From assembly GCF_001940245.1 (NCBI RefSeq), contig NZ_MJIG01000003.1, positions 282,001-346,000 on the forward strand: a stretch of DNA of 64,000 bases, read 5' to 3'. Position numbers and translations under genes: made by a program. The notes under the pieces were generated by a model. The model made no database searches and was not told the origin of the DNA. It saw only the letters and a list, made by a program, of their open reading frames with translations. Below, one piece after another: positions 51,948 to 62,431 of this stretch. Each line of letters begins with the position of its first letter. The stretch's first letter is position 1. This DNA comes from Anaerostipes sp. 992a (GTDB taxonomy: Bacteria > Bacillota > Clostridia > Lachnospirales > Lachnospiraceae).

Positions 51948-51976
51948 TTGACAAACATAGGAAAAGATAATATACT
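51948..51976 (+). promoter_or_regulatory. Promoter of fabH
   Basis: TTGACA (51948-51953), 17 bp, TATACT (51971-51976). The -10 is overlapped by a palindrome. Confidence 0.8.
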
Positions 51977-51991
51977 TTGAATATCAAAGTA
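51973..51991. promoter_or_regulatory. FabT-box-like operator at the fabH promoter
   Basis: A perfect 8-bp inverted repeat TACTTTGA-ATA-TCAAAGTA. Its core TTTGA-N3-TCAAA matches the consensus of the MarR-family fatty-acid regulator FabT. It covers the -10 and start region, as a repressor site would. Confidence 0.65.
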
Positions 51992-52019
51992 TTTGAATTC
52001 ATAAGGAGAAAGGTCGTCA

Positions 52020-52976
52020 ATGAAGATAGTAGGAACTGGCAGCTTCCTTCCAGAAAGAGTAGCTGCCAATGATGATTTAGCAAAAATTGTAGATACCAGT
52101 GATGAATGGATCAGTAGTAGAACAGGAATTAGGGAAAGAAGAATTTCCATTGGAGATACAACAACAGATATGGCAGTAAAGGCAGCTACGGCTGCATTGG
52201 AGGATGCAGGGATGGAGGCAGAGCAGCTGGATATGATCATTACAGCAACGCTTTCCGCTGATCATGCTACTCCGAGTACGGCATGTCTGGTTCAGGGAGC
52301 AATCGGAGCGAAGAAGGCAGTTTGTTTTGATTTAAATGCCGCATGTTCTGGCTTCTTATATTCTCTGGCAACAGCTCAGGCATATATGAAGGCGGGAATG
52401 GCGGAGCATATTCTGGTCATTGGAGTAGAGACACTTTCCAAACTTTTGGACTGGAATGACCGATCAACCTGTGTGTTGTTTGGAGATGGAGCCGGTGCAG
52501 CGATTGTGTCAAAGGATGAGGATCGCAACGTGCAGATTGTTATGGGGTCTGACGGTTCGAAAGGAAATGTCTTGACATGTGGGGCTCAGAAGCTTCATAA
52601 TTGTTATTATGACGGTGATAAGACTATAGATACAGTTTCCATGGATGGGCAGGAAGTGTTTAAGTTTGCGGTAAAGACAGTTCCAAAATGTGTGAAAGAA
52701 GTGCTGAAGCAGGCAGATCAGAAAGTGGAAGATATTGATTGTTTCCTTCTGCATCAGGCCAATATGCGTATTATCGAACTAGTTGCAAAGAGACTGAAGG
52801 TGCCGATGGAGAAGTTCCCAATGAACTTGATGCATTGCGGGAATACCTCATCTGCCAGCATTCCGATTCTATTAGATGAGGTGAATAAAAAAGGAGATTT
52901 GAAACCAGGAGATAAGATTGTTCTCTGCGGATTTGGCGGAGGTCTGACGTGGGGAGCCATCTATTTGGAGTGGTAA
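52020..52976 (+). CDS. fabH: 3-oxoacyl-[acyl-carrier-protein] synthase III
   Basis: 318 residues. [39 protein letters not shown], catalytic Cys in [14 protein letters not shown], His in [11 protein letters not shown] and Asn in [14 protein letters not shown]. It condenses acetyl-CoA with malonyl-ACP to begin fatty-acid synthesis. It stands alone, apart from the usual fab operon, and is under a palindrome that resembles a FabT box. rnhA follows 1 bp after the stop. Confidence 0.96.
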   Translation: MKIVGTGSFLPERVAANDDLAKIVDTSDEWISSRTGIRERRISIGDTTTDMAVKAATAALEDAGMEAEQLDMIITATLSADHATPSTACLVQGAIGAKKAVCFDLNAACSGFLYSLATAQAYMKAGMAEHILVIGVETLSKLLDWNDRSTCVLFGDGAGAAIVSKDEDRNVQIVMGSDGSKGNVLTCGAQKLHNCYYDGDKTIDTVSMDGQEVFKFAVKTVPKCVKEVLKQADQKVEDIDCFLLHQANMRIIELVAKRLKVPMEKFPMNLMHCGNTSSASIPILLDEVNKKGDLKPGDKIVLCGFGGGLTWGAIYLEW

Positions 52977-52977
52977 G

Positions 52978-53457
52978 ATGAAAGTGACAATGTATACGGA
53001 TGGTGCTGCCAGAGGAAATCCAGATGGGCCGGGAGGCTATGGGACGATTCTAGAGTACATTGACTCAAAAGGAAATGTGCATCGGAGAGAATACTCTGCA
53101 GGCTATGAAAAGACAACGAACAACCGTATGGAGATGATGGCAGTGATTGTAGGACTGGAAGCGTTGAATCGTCCTTGTCAGGTTACAGTCTACTCCGATT
53201 CCCAGTATGTGGTGAAGGCGTTTAATGAACACTGGATCGACGGTTGGAGGAAGAGAGGTTGGAAGCGGGCAGGGAATAAACCTGTGTTGAATCAGGATTT
53301 GTGGAAACGGATGCTTGCGGCAATGGAACCGCATCAAGTGACGTTTTGCTGGGTCAAGGGGCATGCAGGACACCCGGAGAATGAGAGGTGTGATCAATTG
53401 GCTACTGCTGCTGCAGATGGAGATCATCTTCTGATCGATGAAGCAATTATTTCATAA
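52978..53457 (+). CDS. rnhA: Ribonuclease HI
   Basis: 159 residues. Catalytic residues are visible in [18 protein letters not shown] (Asp), [18 protein letters not shown] (Glu), [20 protein letters not shown] (Asp) and [15 protein letters not shown] (Asp); [19 protein letters not shown] is the basic protrusion of bacterial RNase HI. It degrades RNA in RNA-DNA hybrids. The window thus has both RNase HI and HII. Confidence 0.96.
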   Translation: MKVTMYTDGAARGNPDGPGGYGTILEYIDSKGNVHRREYSAGYEKTTNNRMEMMAVIVGLEALNRPCQVTVYSDSQYVVKAFNEHWIDGWRKRGWKRAGNKPVLNQDLWKRMLAAMEPHQVTFCWVKGHAGHPENERCDQLATAAADGDHLLIDEAIIS

Positions 53458-53490
53458 ATTAGGAATAAAATAAAAATACAAGAATACAAT

Positions 53491-53523
53491 GAGAAGTAGG
53501 CTTTTTTGCCTGCTTCTTTTTCT
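53491..53523 (+). terminator. Terminator after rnhA
   Basis: AGAAGTAGGC (53493-53502) pairs with GCCTGCTTCT (near 53508-53517) around a T loop, then TTTTC. Confidence 0.8.
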
Positions 53524-53547
53524 GCTTAAATTATGGCTTAGAGGGAG

Positions 53548-54222
53548 ATGGTTATATTTCGGACATATCGCCTGTTCATTTGGATTTTTTTACTGGTTTG
53601 TCTGATCGTAGGAAAGCAACAGGAAATACAGGAGTATGAAGCAAGGTTTGAGCAAAGCAGACGATTAGAAGAATTTCGCTGCATGAATCTTAATAATTAT
53701 AAGAAGGAGGGATTAGACCGGCTGTTTTCGAAAGAATACGACAGGATTTTTCGTGCGGTTAAAAAGGCGCCCATTCGACAAAAGGATAAAAAAAGGGTTG
53801 TCTATGAAGATTCGTGGGGAGAAGCAAGAAGCTATGGAGGTGAGAGGAACCATGAGGGAACGGATTTAATAGATCGGGAGAATAAAAGAGGTGAAATCCC
53901 AATATTTAGTATGAGTGATGGAAAGGTGGAGAATTTGGGCTGGCTTCCATTAGGTGGATATCGGGTAGGCATTCGAAGTGGAGAAGGAATTTATTTTTAT
54001 TATGCCCATCTTTATCGATATGAAACGGGTTTAAAAAAAGGGGAAAATATCAAAGCAGGACAGCTGATTGGCTATATGGGTGACAGTGGTTATGGAGAAG
54101 AAGGCACAGTTGGGCAGTTTCCGGTGCATTTGCATGTAGGAATTTACATTCCAGATAACGGAGGCAACGACATGAGTGTCAATCCATATTATTTGATAGA
54201 GAATTTATATCAGATGGAATGA
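53548..54222 (+). CDS. M23-family metallopeptidase, membrane anchored
   Basis: 224 residues. One N-terminal membrane segment (RLFIWIFLLVCLIVGK, about 8-23), a charged linker, then the LytM domain: RNHEGTDLIDRE (His, Asp zinc ligands), GYRVGIRSGEGIYFYYAHLYRY and FPVHLHVGIYI (HxH). It probably cuts peptidoglycan cross-links outside the membrane, possibly during growth or sporulation. The ATG is very close to its purine-rich GAGGGAG, so initiation may be weak. Confidence 0.82.
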   Translation: MVIFRTYRLFIWIFLLVCLIVGKQQEIQEYEARFEQSRRLEEFRCMNLNNYKKEGLDRLFSKEYDRIFRAVKKAPIRQKDKKRVVYEDSWGEARSYGGERNHEGTDLIDRENKRGEIPIFSMSDGKVENLGWLPLGGYRVGIRSGEGIYFYYAHLYRYETGLKKGENIKAGQLIGYMGDSGYGEEGTVGQFPVHLHVGIYIPDNGGNDMSVNPYYLIENLYQME

Positions 54223-54339
54223 TCTTCGTCTTTTCAGGCGGTAAGCAGCAAGAATGACGATGGTATTCTTGAAAAAAATAAAGATTTTTTAACACATTTA
54301 TGGTATAATTTATACTTATAGTAGAAAGTGGGTGATTGT

Positions 54340-55143
54340 ATGGAAATTCAGTTGTGGAGAGAACTTTTGGCACCATATCAGCTGGCAGTAGAAGAATTGG
54401 AGGTAAAATTTAATCATATTATTTATGAGAACCGGTTAAAGGGTTCGTATTCTCCAATAGAGCGGGTGGAAGGTCGTGTGAAAAAGATTGCCAGTATCCT
54501 AGATAAGATGCAGAAGAAAGACATTAATATTAACGAGTTGGAAGAAAAAATCGAAGATATTGCTGGAATCCGTATTATTTGCCAGTTTGTGGAAGATATT
54601 TACCGAATTGTGGAGATGATAGAAGGGCGTAATGATATGAAGATCCTGAAAAAGAAGGATTATATTGAGGTACCGAAGAACTCTGGATACCGAAGTTATC
54701 ATTTGATCGTAGAATATGAAGTCAACACATTAAACGGAATTAAAAAATTACCTGTAGAGATACAGATTCGTACCCTTGCCATGAATTTCTGGGCGACGGT
54801 AGAGCATTCTCTACACTACAAATATCGCCATAGTATTCCGGAACGGGTACAGGATAAATTGATCAATGCATCCAATGCAATCGTCGTATTGGATCAGGAG
54901 ATGTCTGCTGTGAGAGATGAGATCATGGATGCACAGAATTCTTTCCGCATTAAAGCGAATCTGGTATCTGATATTCTTCATAACCTGCAGAACTTATATA
55001 GAGTTGGGAATCGGAGAGAGGTACAAAAGATTCAGGAGGAATTTTATAAAGTATATGAGCAGGATGACATTGAACAGCTGATGCATTTTGGCCGGCAGCT
55101 GGATATGATTGCAGAAGGGCACGGAGCACAGAGTCTGCAATAA
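54340..55143 (+). CDS. Small alarmone synthetase ((p)ppGpp synthetase, RelQ-like)
   Basis: 267 residues. The synthetase domain is clear: RVEGRVKKIASILDKMQ (ATP site), IEDIAGIRIICQFVEDIYRIVEMI, VPKNSGYRSYHLIVEYEV and EIQIRTLAMNFWATVEHSLHYKY. There is no HD hydrolase, TGS or ACT domain, so it only makes (p)ppGpp. It is longer than typical RelQ (about 210) with an extra C-terminal helical part. The ATG at 54340 is used; a GTG at 54328 is an alternative. A TATAAT is at 54304-54309. Confidence 0.9.
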   Translation: MEIQLWRELLAPYQLAVEELEVKFNHIIYENRLKGSYSPIERVEGRVKKIASILDKMQKKDININELEEKIEDIAGIRIICQFVEDIYRIVEMIEGRNDMKILKKKDYIEVPKNSGYRSYHLIVEYEVNTLNGIKKLPVEIQIRTLAMNFWATVEHSLHYKYRHSIPERVQDKLINASNAIVVLDQEMSAVRDEIMDAQNSFRIKANLVSDILHNLQNLYRVGNRREVQKIQEEFYKVYEQDDIEQLMHFGRQLDMIAEGHGAQSLQ

Positions 55144-55215
55144 ATCAACAGATGAATCAACAAAGATGGCAGCAAATACGTCAAGGCGTATGGGAATACG
55201 AATTAGGAGAATATC

Positions 55216-56574
55216 ATGAAGTTACCAGTATCGTTTGAAGGGAAGATGAAGAATTATCTGAAGGATCAGTGGGAGGAATACTTAGAAAGCTATGGAAAGC
55301 CTGGATATTATGGCATGAGGAGTAATCCTTTGAAGATTGGAAAAGAAGATTTTATAAAACAGATGCCATATGAGCTAAAACAGGTTCCATGGTGCGAGCA
55401 GGGATTTTATTATGACGGAATCAGCCAACAGCCGGCGAAACATCCTTATTATCATGCAGGACTTTACTATATTCAGGAGCCAAGTGCCATGTTGCCAGCC
55501 AGTCTTTTGCCAGTTGAACCAGGAGATAAAGTGCTGGATTTATGTGCAGCACCGGGCGGAAAGTCCACGCAGATCGCAGGAAAGCTTCAGGGGAAGGGAC
55601 TTTTGGTTTCCAATGATATCAGCATTTCCCGTGCCAAGGCACTGGTAAAGAATTTAGAGATGGCTGGAGTGACCAATGCAGTGGTGACCAGTGATAAACC
55701 AGAGAAGCTCTCCAGGGTCTTCCCAGAGTTTTTTGATAAGATCCTGGTAGATGCTCCGTGTTCTGGAGAGGGAATGTTTCGAAAGAATCCGCTGATGGTC
55801 AAGGATTATGAAGAACGCGGGGTAGCGTATTATGCTCCGCTTCAAAAAGAGATTGTTGGGCAGGCCATTGAGATGTTAAAGCCGGGAGGAATTCTGGTAT
55901 ACTCTACCTGTACGTTTTCTCCAGAAGAGAATGAAGGGTTAGTTGACTGGGTCCTAGAGAGGTATCCGGAGTTGTCAGTGGAGGATGGAATTTCCTTTCC
56001 AGGAAGGGACGGGGGACATCCAGAATGGCTGGAGCTTTCCAGAGAAGAGATAAGAAAGGCATATCGTATGTGGCCTCACAGGATTCAGGGGGAAGGTCAT
56101 TTTGCAGTGATCTTAAAAAAGAATGGAGACAGAGAAGCGCAGAAACCAGTGAAGGTATCTTCGAAAGTGGTGCTGACTCAGGAGGCAGACCAGTTTTTAA
56201 AGGCATTTGGGTTGGATGATTTCAGAGGTTATTATCTGGAGCTTGATCATAAGCTGTATCTGGTTCCAGAAGAGATGCCAGAGATAAAAGGAGTCAGAGT
56301 GGTTCGTTCCGGTCTCTATCTGGGACTTATGAAGAAGAATCGATTTGAGCCGAGTCAGGCACTTGCCATGGCTTTATCCATGGATCATCCAGGATGTATT
56401 GATCTATCCATAGAGGATGAGAGAGTTGTTAAATATTTAAAATGTGAGACAATTATGTTGGATGGCCCGGATGGATATGTGCTGATTGGTGTAGAAGGCT
56501 ATCCTCTTGGATGGGGCAAATTAAAAAATGGAATGCTTAAGAATAAATATGCACCAGCATGGAGATTAATGTAA
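55216..56574 (+). CDS. RsmF/NSUN-family rRNA (cytosine-5-)-methyltransferase
   Basis: 452 residues. SAM motif VLDLCAAPGGKSTQIAG, VDAPCSGEGMFRKNP and YSTCTFSPEENEGLVDWVL contain the two catalytic cysteines (PCSGEG, TCTFSP). The C-terminal region has the extra PUA-like part seen in RsmF-type enzymes. It makes m5C in rRNA. The stop overlaps the next start as TAATG, coupling it to the pseudouridine synthase. Confidence 0.92.
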   Translation: MKLPVSFEGKMKNYLKDQWEEYLESYGKPGYYGMRSNPLKIGKEDFIKQMPYELKQVPWCEQGFYYDGISQQPAKHPYYHAGLYYIQEPSAMLPASLLPVEPGDKVLDLCAAPGGKSTQIAGKLQGKGLLVSNDISISRAKALVKNLEMAGVTNAVVTSDKPEKLSRVFPEFFDKILVDAPCSGEGMFRKNPLMVKDYEERGVAYYAPLQKEIVGQAIEMLKPGGILVYSTCTFSPEENEGLVDWVLERYPELSVEDGISFPGRDGGHPEWLELSREEIRKAYRMWPHRIQGEGHFAVILKKNGDREAQKPVKVSSKVVLTQEADQFLKAFGLDDFRGYYLELDHKLYLVPEEMPEIKGVRVVRSGLYLGLMKKNRFEPSQALAMALSMDHPGCIDLSIEDERVVKYLKCETIMLDGPDGYVLIGVEGYPLGWGKLKNGMLKNKYAPAWRLM

Positions 56575-57302
56575 TGAAGAAGCAGATGCGTTTGGATAAA
56601 TATCTGGCACAGATGTCTATCGGGACCAGAAGTCAGGTAAAACAGATGGTCCGAAAGGGTCAGGTTTGTGTCAACGGAACTGTCGTAAAGAAGCCGGAGT
56701 ATAAAGTGGATCCAGATCAGGATCAGGTAGTGGCAGATGGTGTTAAGACCCAATATGTGCATGAGGAATATATTATGCTCAATAAGCCGTCAGGTGTTGT
56801 TTCTGCCACAAAAGACCCAAGAGAAAAGACGGTTTTGGATCTGATCGATGGTCAGAAGAGAAAGGATCTCTTTCCGGCAGGACGGCTGGATAAGGATACC
56901 GAAGGTCTTTTGCTACTCACCAGTGACGGAGAATTGGCACATCGGCTGCTTTCTCCGAAAAAGCATGTGGATAAGACTTATTATGCAAGAATTCAGGGAA
57001 GAGTAACAAACGAAGATGTGAAGGTATTTTTAAAAGGACTGGATATTGGAGATGAGAAGCCTGCGCTTCCAGCAGTCCTTCAGGTGCTTATAGAAGGCGA
57101 GATATCTGAGATTTTGATTACGATTCAGGAGGGACGTTTCCATCAAGTAAAACGGATGTTTAAAGCTGTGGATAAAAAGGTGGTATATTTAAAGCGCATA
57201 TCCATGGGAAGCCTTGTATTGGATGAAACGTTGATGCCGGGACAGTATCGGAATCTGACAGAAGAAGAAATACAGAGATTAAAAGAGGAACAGAATGAAT
57301 AA
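56574..57302 (+). CDS. RsuA/RluB-family pseudouridine synthase
   Basis: 242 residues. N-terminal S4 domain ([31 protein letters not shown]) and the synthase domain with the catalytic Asp in [36 protein letters not shown] and the [11 protein letters not shown] motif. It isomerises a uridine in rRNA, either 16S (RsuA) or 23S (RluB-type); which one is not resolved. The ATG at 56574 overlaps the previous stop. The next gene overlaps by 8 bp. Confidence 0.92.
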   Translation: MKKQMRLDKYLAQMSIGTRSQVKQMVRKGQVCVNGTVVKKPEYKVDPDQDQVVADGVKTQYVHEEYIMLNKPSGVVSATKDPREKTVLDLIDGQKRKDLFPAGRLDKDTEGLLLLTSDGELAHRLLSPKKHVDKTYYARIQGRVTNEDVKVFLKGLDIGDEKPALPAVLQVLIEGEISEILITIQEGRFHQVKRMFKAVDKKVVYLKRISMGSLVLDETLMPGQYRNLTEEEIQRLKEEQNE

Positions 57303-59184
57303 TACCTTTTTACCAATAACAAAACAAGATATGAGAGAGAGAGGATGGACACAACCGGATTTTGTATATGTTACCGGAGATGCATATGTGGACCATCCTT
57401 CTTTCGGTGTGGCAATTATCAGCCGAATTCTAGAATCCAGAGGATACAAGGTGGCAATCATTTCCCAACCGGACTGGAAGAAGAAAGAGAGTATTCAGGT
57501 GTTTGGAAGACCAAGACTTGGATTTTTAGTAACTGCGGGAAATATGGATTCTATGGTGAACCACTATTCTGTATCAAAAAAAAGAAGAAAAAAGGATGCC
57601 TATACACCAGGCGGAGTGGCGGGAAAACGACCGGATTATGCAGTAGTAGTGTATTGCAATTTGATCCGACAGACTTATAAAGATGTACCGATTCTGATCG
57701 GAGGAATTGAAGCCAGCCTGCGCAGGCTGGCTCATTATGATTATTGGAGCAATAAAGTAAAGCGCTCCATACTGTTGGATTCACAGGCTGATTTGCTGAT
57801 GTATGGCATGGGAGAGCATTCCATAGTCGAGATTGCAGAAGCTCTGGATGCAGGTTTAGATGTCAAGGATATTACGTATATTCCAGGAACTGTTTATAAA
57901 ACCCGTTCGTTAGAATGTGTGTATGATTATGAGCTTTTGCCATCCTACGACGAAATCTGCAGGAATAAGAGAACGTATGCAGAGAGCTTTTATACCCAGT
58001 ATTGTAATACAGATCCATTTCATGGAAAATGCCTGGTGGAGCCTTATAAAGAGACGGAGTATGTAGTACAGAATCCGCCGTCAAAGCCGCTTACACAACT
58101 GGAAATGGATGATGTTTATGCTCTTCCATATTGCAAGGATTATCATCCGTCCTATCGTGAGGCAGGAGGGGTTCCTGCCATTTCTGAGGTGAAGTTTAGT
58201 CTGGTAAGCAATCGAGGATGCTTTGGAGGATGCAGCTTTTGTGCGCTTACCTTTCACCAGGGAAGAATCATACAGACCAGAAGCCATGCTTCTATTATGG
58301 AAGAAGCAAGAGAAATGACAAAGGATCCGGAATTTAAAGGGTATATTCATGATGTTGGTGGGCCGACTGCTAACTTCAGGCGGCCATCCTGTGATAAGCA
58401 GTTGGAGCATGGGGTATGTAAAAATAAGCAGTGTCTGTTTCCAAAGCCATGCCAGAATTTGAAAGTGGATCATGAAGATTATATTGCCTTGCTTCGCAAG
58501 CTGAGGAAGATTCCAAAGGTGAAAAAGGTATTTATTCGTTCAGGAATTCGGTTTGATTATCTGATATATGATAAAAGCGATGCATTTTTAAAGGAATTGT
58601 GTCAATATCATATCAGTGGACAGCTGAAGGTGGCGCCAGAACATGTATCCAATCGGGTATTGATGAAGATGGGAAAGCCATCTCATGATGTATATGAGGC
58701 TTTTACAAAAAAATATGAAAAAATGAATGAAAGGATTGGCATGAAGCAGTTCCTTGTTCCGTATTTAATGTCTTCCCATCCGGGATCCACATTAAATGAT
58801 GCCATTGAGCTCGCATTATATTTAAAGAAAATCAATCATATGCCGGAACAGGTACAGGATTTTTATCCAACACCTTCTACCCTTTCCACGTGTATGTATT
58901 ATACTGGCTTAGATCCTCGCACGATGGAGCCGGTTTATGTGCCAAAATCTCCGAAAGAAAAACAGATGCAACGGGCATTGATGCAGTATAAAAATCCTGC
59001 TAATTATGAAATCGTAGTGGAGGCACTGAAAAAGGCAGGAAGAGCAGATCTGATCGGATATGGGTCTCAGTGTCTGATCCGTCCAAGAAAGGAAGAGGGA
59101 CAAGGAAGAGATAAGAAAGTCAATAAAAAGAAAAAGACCATACGAAATATGCATCGAAAACAATCAGGAAAGGGGAGACGGTAA
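57295..59184 (+). CDS. YgiQ-family radical SAM protein
   Basis: 629 residues. An N-terminal region ([42 protein letters not shown]) is followed by the radical SAM cluster motif C-x3-C-x2-C in [19 protein letters not shown], and [20 protein letters not shown] near the C-terminus. Further Cys ([21 protein letters not shown]) may bind a second cluster. The reaction of this family is unknown. A run of A (57578-57593, Lys/Arg codons) could be slippage-prone. Confidence 0.93.
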   Translation: MNNTFLPITKQDMRERGWTQPDFVYVTGDAYVDHPSFGVAIISRILESRGYKVAIISQPDWKKKESIQVFGRPRLGFLVTAGNMDSMVNHYSVSKKRRKKDAYTPGGVAGKRPDYAVVVYCNLIRQTYKDVPILIGGIEASLRRLAHYDYWSNKVKRSILLDSQADLLMYGMGEHSIVEIAEALDAGLDVKDITYIPGTVYKTRSLECVYDYELLPSYDEICRNKRTYAESFYTQYCNTDPFHGKCLVEPYKETEYVVQNPPSKPLTQLEMDDVYALPYCKDYHPSYREAGGVPAISEVKFSLVSNRGCFGGCSFCALTFHQGRIIQTRSHASIMEEAREMTKDPEFKGYIHDVGGPTANFRRPSCDKQLEHGVCKNKQCLFPKPCQNLKVDHEDYIALLRKLRKIPKVKKVFIRSGIRFDYLIYDKSDAFLKELCQYHISGQLKVAPEHVSNRVLMKMGKPSHDVYEAFTKKYEKMNERIGMKQFLVPYLMSSHPGSTLNDAIELALYLKKINHMPEQVQDFYPTPSTLSTCMYYTGLDPRTMEPVYVPKSPKEKQMQRALMQYKNPANYEIVVEALKKAGRADLIGYGSQCLIRPRKEEGQGRDKKVNKKKKTIRNMHRKQSGKGRR

Positions 59185-59949
59185 ATGAAACAGGTTGCAG
59201 TGATTACCGGAGCTTCTTCTGGTATGGGAAGAGAATTTGTAAAACAGCTTTTAGAAGGAACGTCCTCTCTGGATGAGTACTGGTTGATCGCCCGTAGAAA
59301 AGAGGTGTTGTTGGAAATTGCAGCAAAATATCCAGATAAAAAGATTTGGATTCTGTCTCTGGATCTGGAACAGGAAGAATCCTGGAAAGAGTATAAGAAG
59401 AAATTGGAAAAGTATACACCTTCCATTGCCTTGTTGATCAATGCGGCTGGATATGGCAAGATTGGTTCATGCAGTGAGATTCCGTGGTGGGAACAGACAG
59501 GCATGATACGTTTAAACTGCGAAGCGCTGACAGCCATCACACAGCTTACGATTCCTTATATGAAGAAGGGTGGAAGGATCATAGAAGTGGCTTCGGCATC
59601 TGCATTTGTACCACAGCCTGGATTTAATGTATATGCGGCTTCTAAAGCATATGTTCTAAGTTATTCCCGGGCGTTGAACCGAGAACTGAAAAAGAAGCAT
59701 ATTTCTGTGACCGCAGTCTGTCCGGGACCAGTGGAGACGGAATTTTTCCAGAGAGCCGAGGAGAGAAAGAAGACGCCAGCTTATAAGAAGCTGTTTCGAG
59801 CATCAAAGGAGCGGGTGGTAAAAAAAGCATTGAAAGATGCAGATAGAAGAAAAGAGGTTTCCGTATATGGCGGCTCGATAAAAGCAATGCGTGCAGCTGT
59901 AAAGGTAGTTCCTCATAGATTGATTTTGAAAGGATTTCGTTCATCATGA
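59185..59949 (+). CDS. SDR-family oxidoreductase
   Basis: 254 residues. VAVITGASSGMGREFVKQLL is the NAD(P) loop, LINAAGYG the structural NAG motif, the catalytic Ser is in ASASAFVPQPG and the YxxxK pair in VYAASKAYVLSYSRAL; VCPGPVETEFF is also typical. The substrate is unknown. It starts on the base after the ygiQ stop and its own stop overlaps the next start (ATGA). Confidence 0.88.
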   Translation: MKQVAVITGASSGMGREFVKQLLEGTSSLDEYWLIARRKEVLLEIAAKYPDKKIWILSLDLEQEESWKEYKKKLEKYTPSIALLINAAGYGKIGSCSEIPWWEQTGMIRLNCEALTAITQLTIPYMKKGGRIIEVASASAFVPQPGFNVYAASKAYVLSYSRALNRELKKKHISVTAVCPGPVETEFFQRAEERKKTPAYKKLFRASKERVVKKALKDADRRKEVSVYGGSIKAMRAAVKVVPHRLILKGFRSS

Positions 59950-60902
59950 AAGAAATTATTGTTACGAAAAATGAAGCTGGACAACGTCTGGATAAGCTGC
60001 TTGCAAAGTATCTGGATGCTGCACCGAAAAGCTTTTTATATAAAATGCTCAGAAAGAAAAATATTAAATTGAATAAAAAGAAAGCGGATGGAAAAGAGCT
60101 GTTACAGGTGGGAGATTCTGTGGACATTTTTCTCGCAGACGATACCATCAAGAGGTTCCAAAAGCAGGAACGACAGGAGACGAAGACGCATTTACATCTG
60201 GAGCATCTGTATCAAGACGACAATGTACTGATTCTCAATAAGCCGGTAGGCGTACTTTCTCAAAAAGCCAGGCCGGATGATGTATCGGTCAACGACTACG
60301 TGTTGGAGGTATGTGGTCAGACGGGAAAAACCTTTCGTCCATCCATTTGCAACCGTCTGGATCGAAATACCAGTGGAATCATCGTTTCTGGCGTGTCATT
60401 AGAGGGACTGCAGACTATGGCAGAGCTTCTTAAGTCCAGAGAGGTTCATAAGTATTATCAGACGATTGTCAAAGGTCGGATTACGGAAGAGAAAAAAATT
60501 ACAGGATATTTAAAGAAGAATGAAAAAAATAATACGGTTGAGTTTTCAAAGAAAAGGACAGCAGGAAGTGCTTATATCGAAACCTGGTATACACCAATTA
60601 AGGTAGGAAGAGATGCTACCCTTTTAGAAGTTTGGCTGATCACTGGACGGACGCATCAGATCCGGGCACATTTAGCATCTGTTGGACATCCGGTGGCTGG
60701 AGACTATAAGTATGGAGATCGGAAGTGGAATGATCAGTTAAAACAGCAGTTTGGGTTATCCAGTCAACTGCTTCATTCTGCAAGGCTGGTTTTTCCAGAG
60801 AAAATGGAGCGATGCAGAGACCTTTCTGGACGTACCATTATAGCAGCAAAGCCGGAATTATTTTGTGACATCGAAAAGACTCTCTTCGATGATAAAAAAT
60901 AA
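59946..60902 (+). CDS. RluC/RluD-family pseudouridine synthase
   Basis: 318 residues. S4-like N-terminus (AGQRLDKLLAKYLDAAPKSFLYKMLRKKNIKLN), catalytic Asp in SICNRLDRNTSGIIVSG, and GRTHQIRAHLASVGHPVAGDYKYGD. It modifies 23S rRNA uridines. Coupled to the SDR gene by a 4-bp overlap and followed by recU. Confidence 0.92.
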   Translation: MKEIIVTKNEAGQRLDKLLAKYLDAAPKSFLYKMLRKKNIKLNKKKADGKELLQVGDSVDIFLADDTIKRFQKQERQETKTHLHLEHLYQDDNVLILNKPVGVLSQKARPDDVSVNDYVLEVCGQTGKTFRPSICNRLDRNTSGIIVSGVSLEGLQTMAELLKSREVHKYYQTIVKGRITEEKKITGYLKKNEKNNTVEFSKKRTAGSAYIETWYTPIKVGRDATLLEVWLITGRTHQIRAHLASVGHPVAGDYKYGDRKWNDQLKQQFGLSSQLLHSARLVFPEKMERCRDLSGRTIIAAKPELFCDIEKTLFDDKK

Positions 60903-60931
60903 AACGAAAAACAGCAGGAAGGAATAGTCAT

Positions 60932-61474
60932 ATGGCAACATGGAATTCAAGGGGATTAAGGGGATTGGTGTTGGAAGAGATGATCAATCTGACCAATGAA
61001 CGATATCGGGAAAAGAATCTGGCGTTGGTACAGAAGATTCCAACTTCCATTAAACCGGTGCAATTTGATAAAGAACACCGTCATATAACGCTGGCCTATT
61101 TTGATCAGAAAAGTACGGTGGATTATATTGGAGCAGTTCAGGGAATTCCGGTATGCTTTGATGCCAAGGAGTGTGCATCGGATACCTTTCCGCTTCAGAA
61201 TATACATGACCATCAGATTGCATTTATGAGGGATTTTGAACAACAGGGAGGGGTAAGCTTTCTTTTGATCTACTTTTCCAAACATCATCGATGCTATTAT
61301 CTGAGATTTGAAAAGCTGATGGAATACTGGCAGAGACAGTATCAAGGTCAGAGAAAGAATTTTAAATTCCATGAGATGGAACCAGAGTTTGAGATTCCCA
61401 TCAAAAATGCAACTTTTGTACATTATTTAGAAACATTAAATCAAGATTTACTTGTGAGAAAGAAAAAAAGCTGA
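60932..61474 (+). CDS. recU: Holliday junction resolvase RecU
   Basis: 180 residues. RGLRGLVLEEMINLTNERYREKNLALVQKIPTSIKPV is the typical RecU start, and STVDYIGAVQGIPVCFDAKECASDTFPLQNIHDHQIAFMRDFEQQGGVSFLLIYFS holds the nuclease acidic and Lys residues. It resolves recombination junctions in Bacillota. It ends just before the promoter of the yicC operon. Confidence 0.95.
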   Translation: MATWNSRGLRGLVLEEMINLTNERYREKNLALVQKIPTSIKPVQFDKEHRHITLAYFDQKSTVDYIGAVQGIPVCFDAKECASDTFPLQNIHDHQIAFMRDFEQQGGVSFLLIYFSKHHRCYYLRFEKLMEYWQRQYQGQRKNFKFHEMEPEFEIPIKNATFVHYLETLNQDLLVRKKKS

Positions 61475-61480
61475 TATACT
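61452..61480 (+). promoter_or_regulatory. Promoter of yicC-remA-gmk-rpoZ
   Basis: TTGTGA (61452-61457), 17 bp, TATACT (61475-61480), overlapping the recU 3' end. Confidence 0.6.
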
Positions 61481-61552
61481 ATATTAGTTACATTTTGTCC
61501 TCTTGTAAATGGTGAGAGGGCTAAAAGGAAAAAGAAAGCAAAGGTGAAGACG

Positions 61553-62431
61553 TTGATTAAAAGTATGACAGGTTTCGGACGGAGTGAAATCTCAAATGAG
61601 AATTGCAAGATGATCGTAGAGATGAAGTCAGTGAACCATCGTTATGGTGATATTTCCATCCGTATGCCGAAGAAATTAAGTTTTTTTGAGACGCAGATGC
61701 GTACCTTATTAAAAAAATATATTCAGCGTGGAAAGGTAGATGTATTTATTACATATGAGGACCTTTCTGAACAGACGGTTGAATTACGATATAATCAGAC
61801 CATGGCGAAAAATTATCTGGATATGTTAACGCGCATGGAACAGGAGCTTGGAGTTACCAATGATATTACAGCTACGGCACTGTCCAGATATCCAGAGGTA
61901 TTTACATTAGAAGAACAGCAAAGCGATGAGGAACAGCTTTGGGCTGTATTGGAAGAGGCACTGACAAGGGCAGTTACAGCTTTTGTAGAAACACGTGTGG
62001 CAGAAGGCGAGCATTTATATCACGATTTAATGGAAAAACTGGATGGAATGATTCATATGGTAGATGCAATCGAAAGTCGTTCTCCTAGTATTGTAGAAGA
62101 ATATCGCGAAAAGCTGGAAGAAAAGGTAAAAGAGCTTCTGGAGAATAATATCATTGACGATGGAAGAATTGCTGCAGAGGTTACTATTTATGCAGATAAG
62201 ATTTGTGTGGATGAGGAGACGGTTCGTTTACGAAGCCATATCGAAAGTATGAAGAATACTTTGAATATGGAGGGAACCATTGGAAGAAAGCTGGATTTTA
62301 TTGCTCAGGAGATGAATCGGGAAGCTAATACAATTCTTTCTAAGGCAAATGACCTGGAATTATCAAACATTGCAATTGATCTTAAAACGGAGATTGAGAA
62401 AGTAAGGGAGCAGATTCAGAATATTGAATAA
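61553..62431 (+). CDS. yicC: YicC-family endoribonuclease
   Basis: 292 residues. [41 protein letters not shown] is the family N-terminus, and the C-terminal block [40 protein letters not shown] is conserved. YicC proteins are RNases. The TTG at 61553 is chosen since it gives the standard [10 protein letters not shown] start and lies behind AAAGGTGA; a GTG at 61544 is too close to that site. It overlaps remA by 8 bp. Confidence 0.92.
   Translation: MIKSMTGFGRSEISNENCKMIVEMKSVNHRYGDISIRMPKKLSFFETQMRTLLKKYIQRGKVDVFITYEDLSEQTVELRYNQTMAKNYLDMLTRMEQELGVTNDITATALSRYPEVFTLEEQQSDEEQLWAVLEEALTRAVTAFVETRVAEGEHLYHDLMEKLDGMIHMVDAIESRSPSIVEEYREKLEEKVKELLENNIIDDGRIAAEVTIYADKICVDEETVRLRSHIESMKNTLNMEGTIGRKLDFIAQEMNREANTILSKANDLELSNIAIDLKTEIEKVREQIQNIE

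Noticed and set aside
54249-54271. Hairpin CAAGAAT/ATTCTTG after the M23 peptidase gene as a terminator
   Set aside because: On the + strand it is followed by A, not T, so it would not terminate transcription of the peptidase gene.
59642-60151. 169-aa - strand reading frame
   Set aside because: Spans the antisense of the SDR and pseudouridine synthase genes, which both have complete motifs.
60956-61423. 155-aa - strand reading frame
   Set aside because: Antisense of recU; no domain visible.
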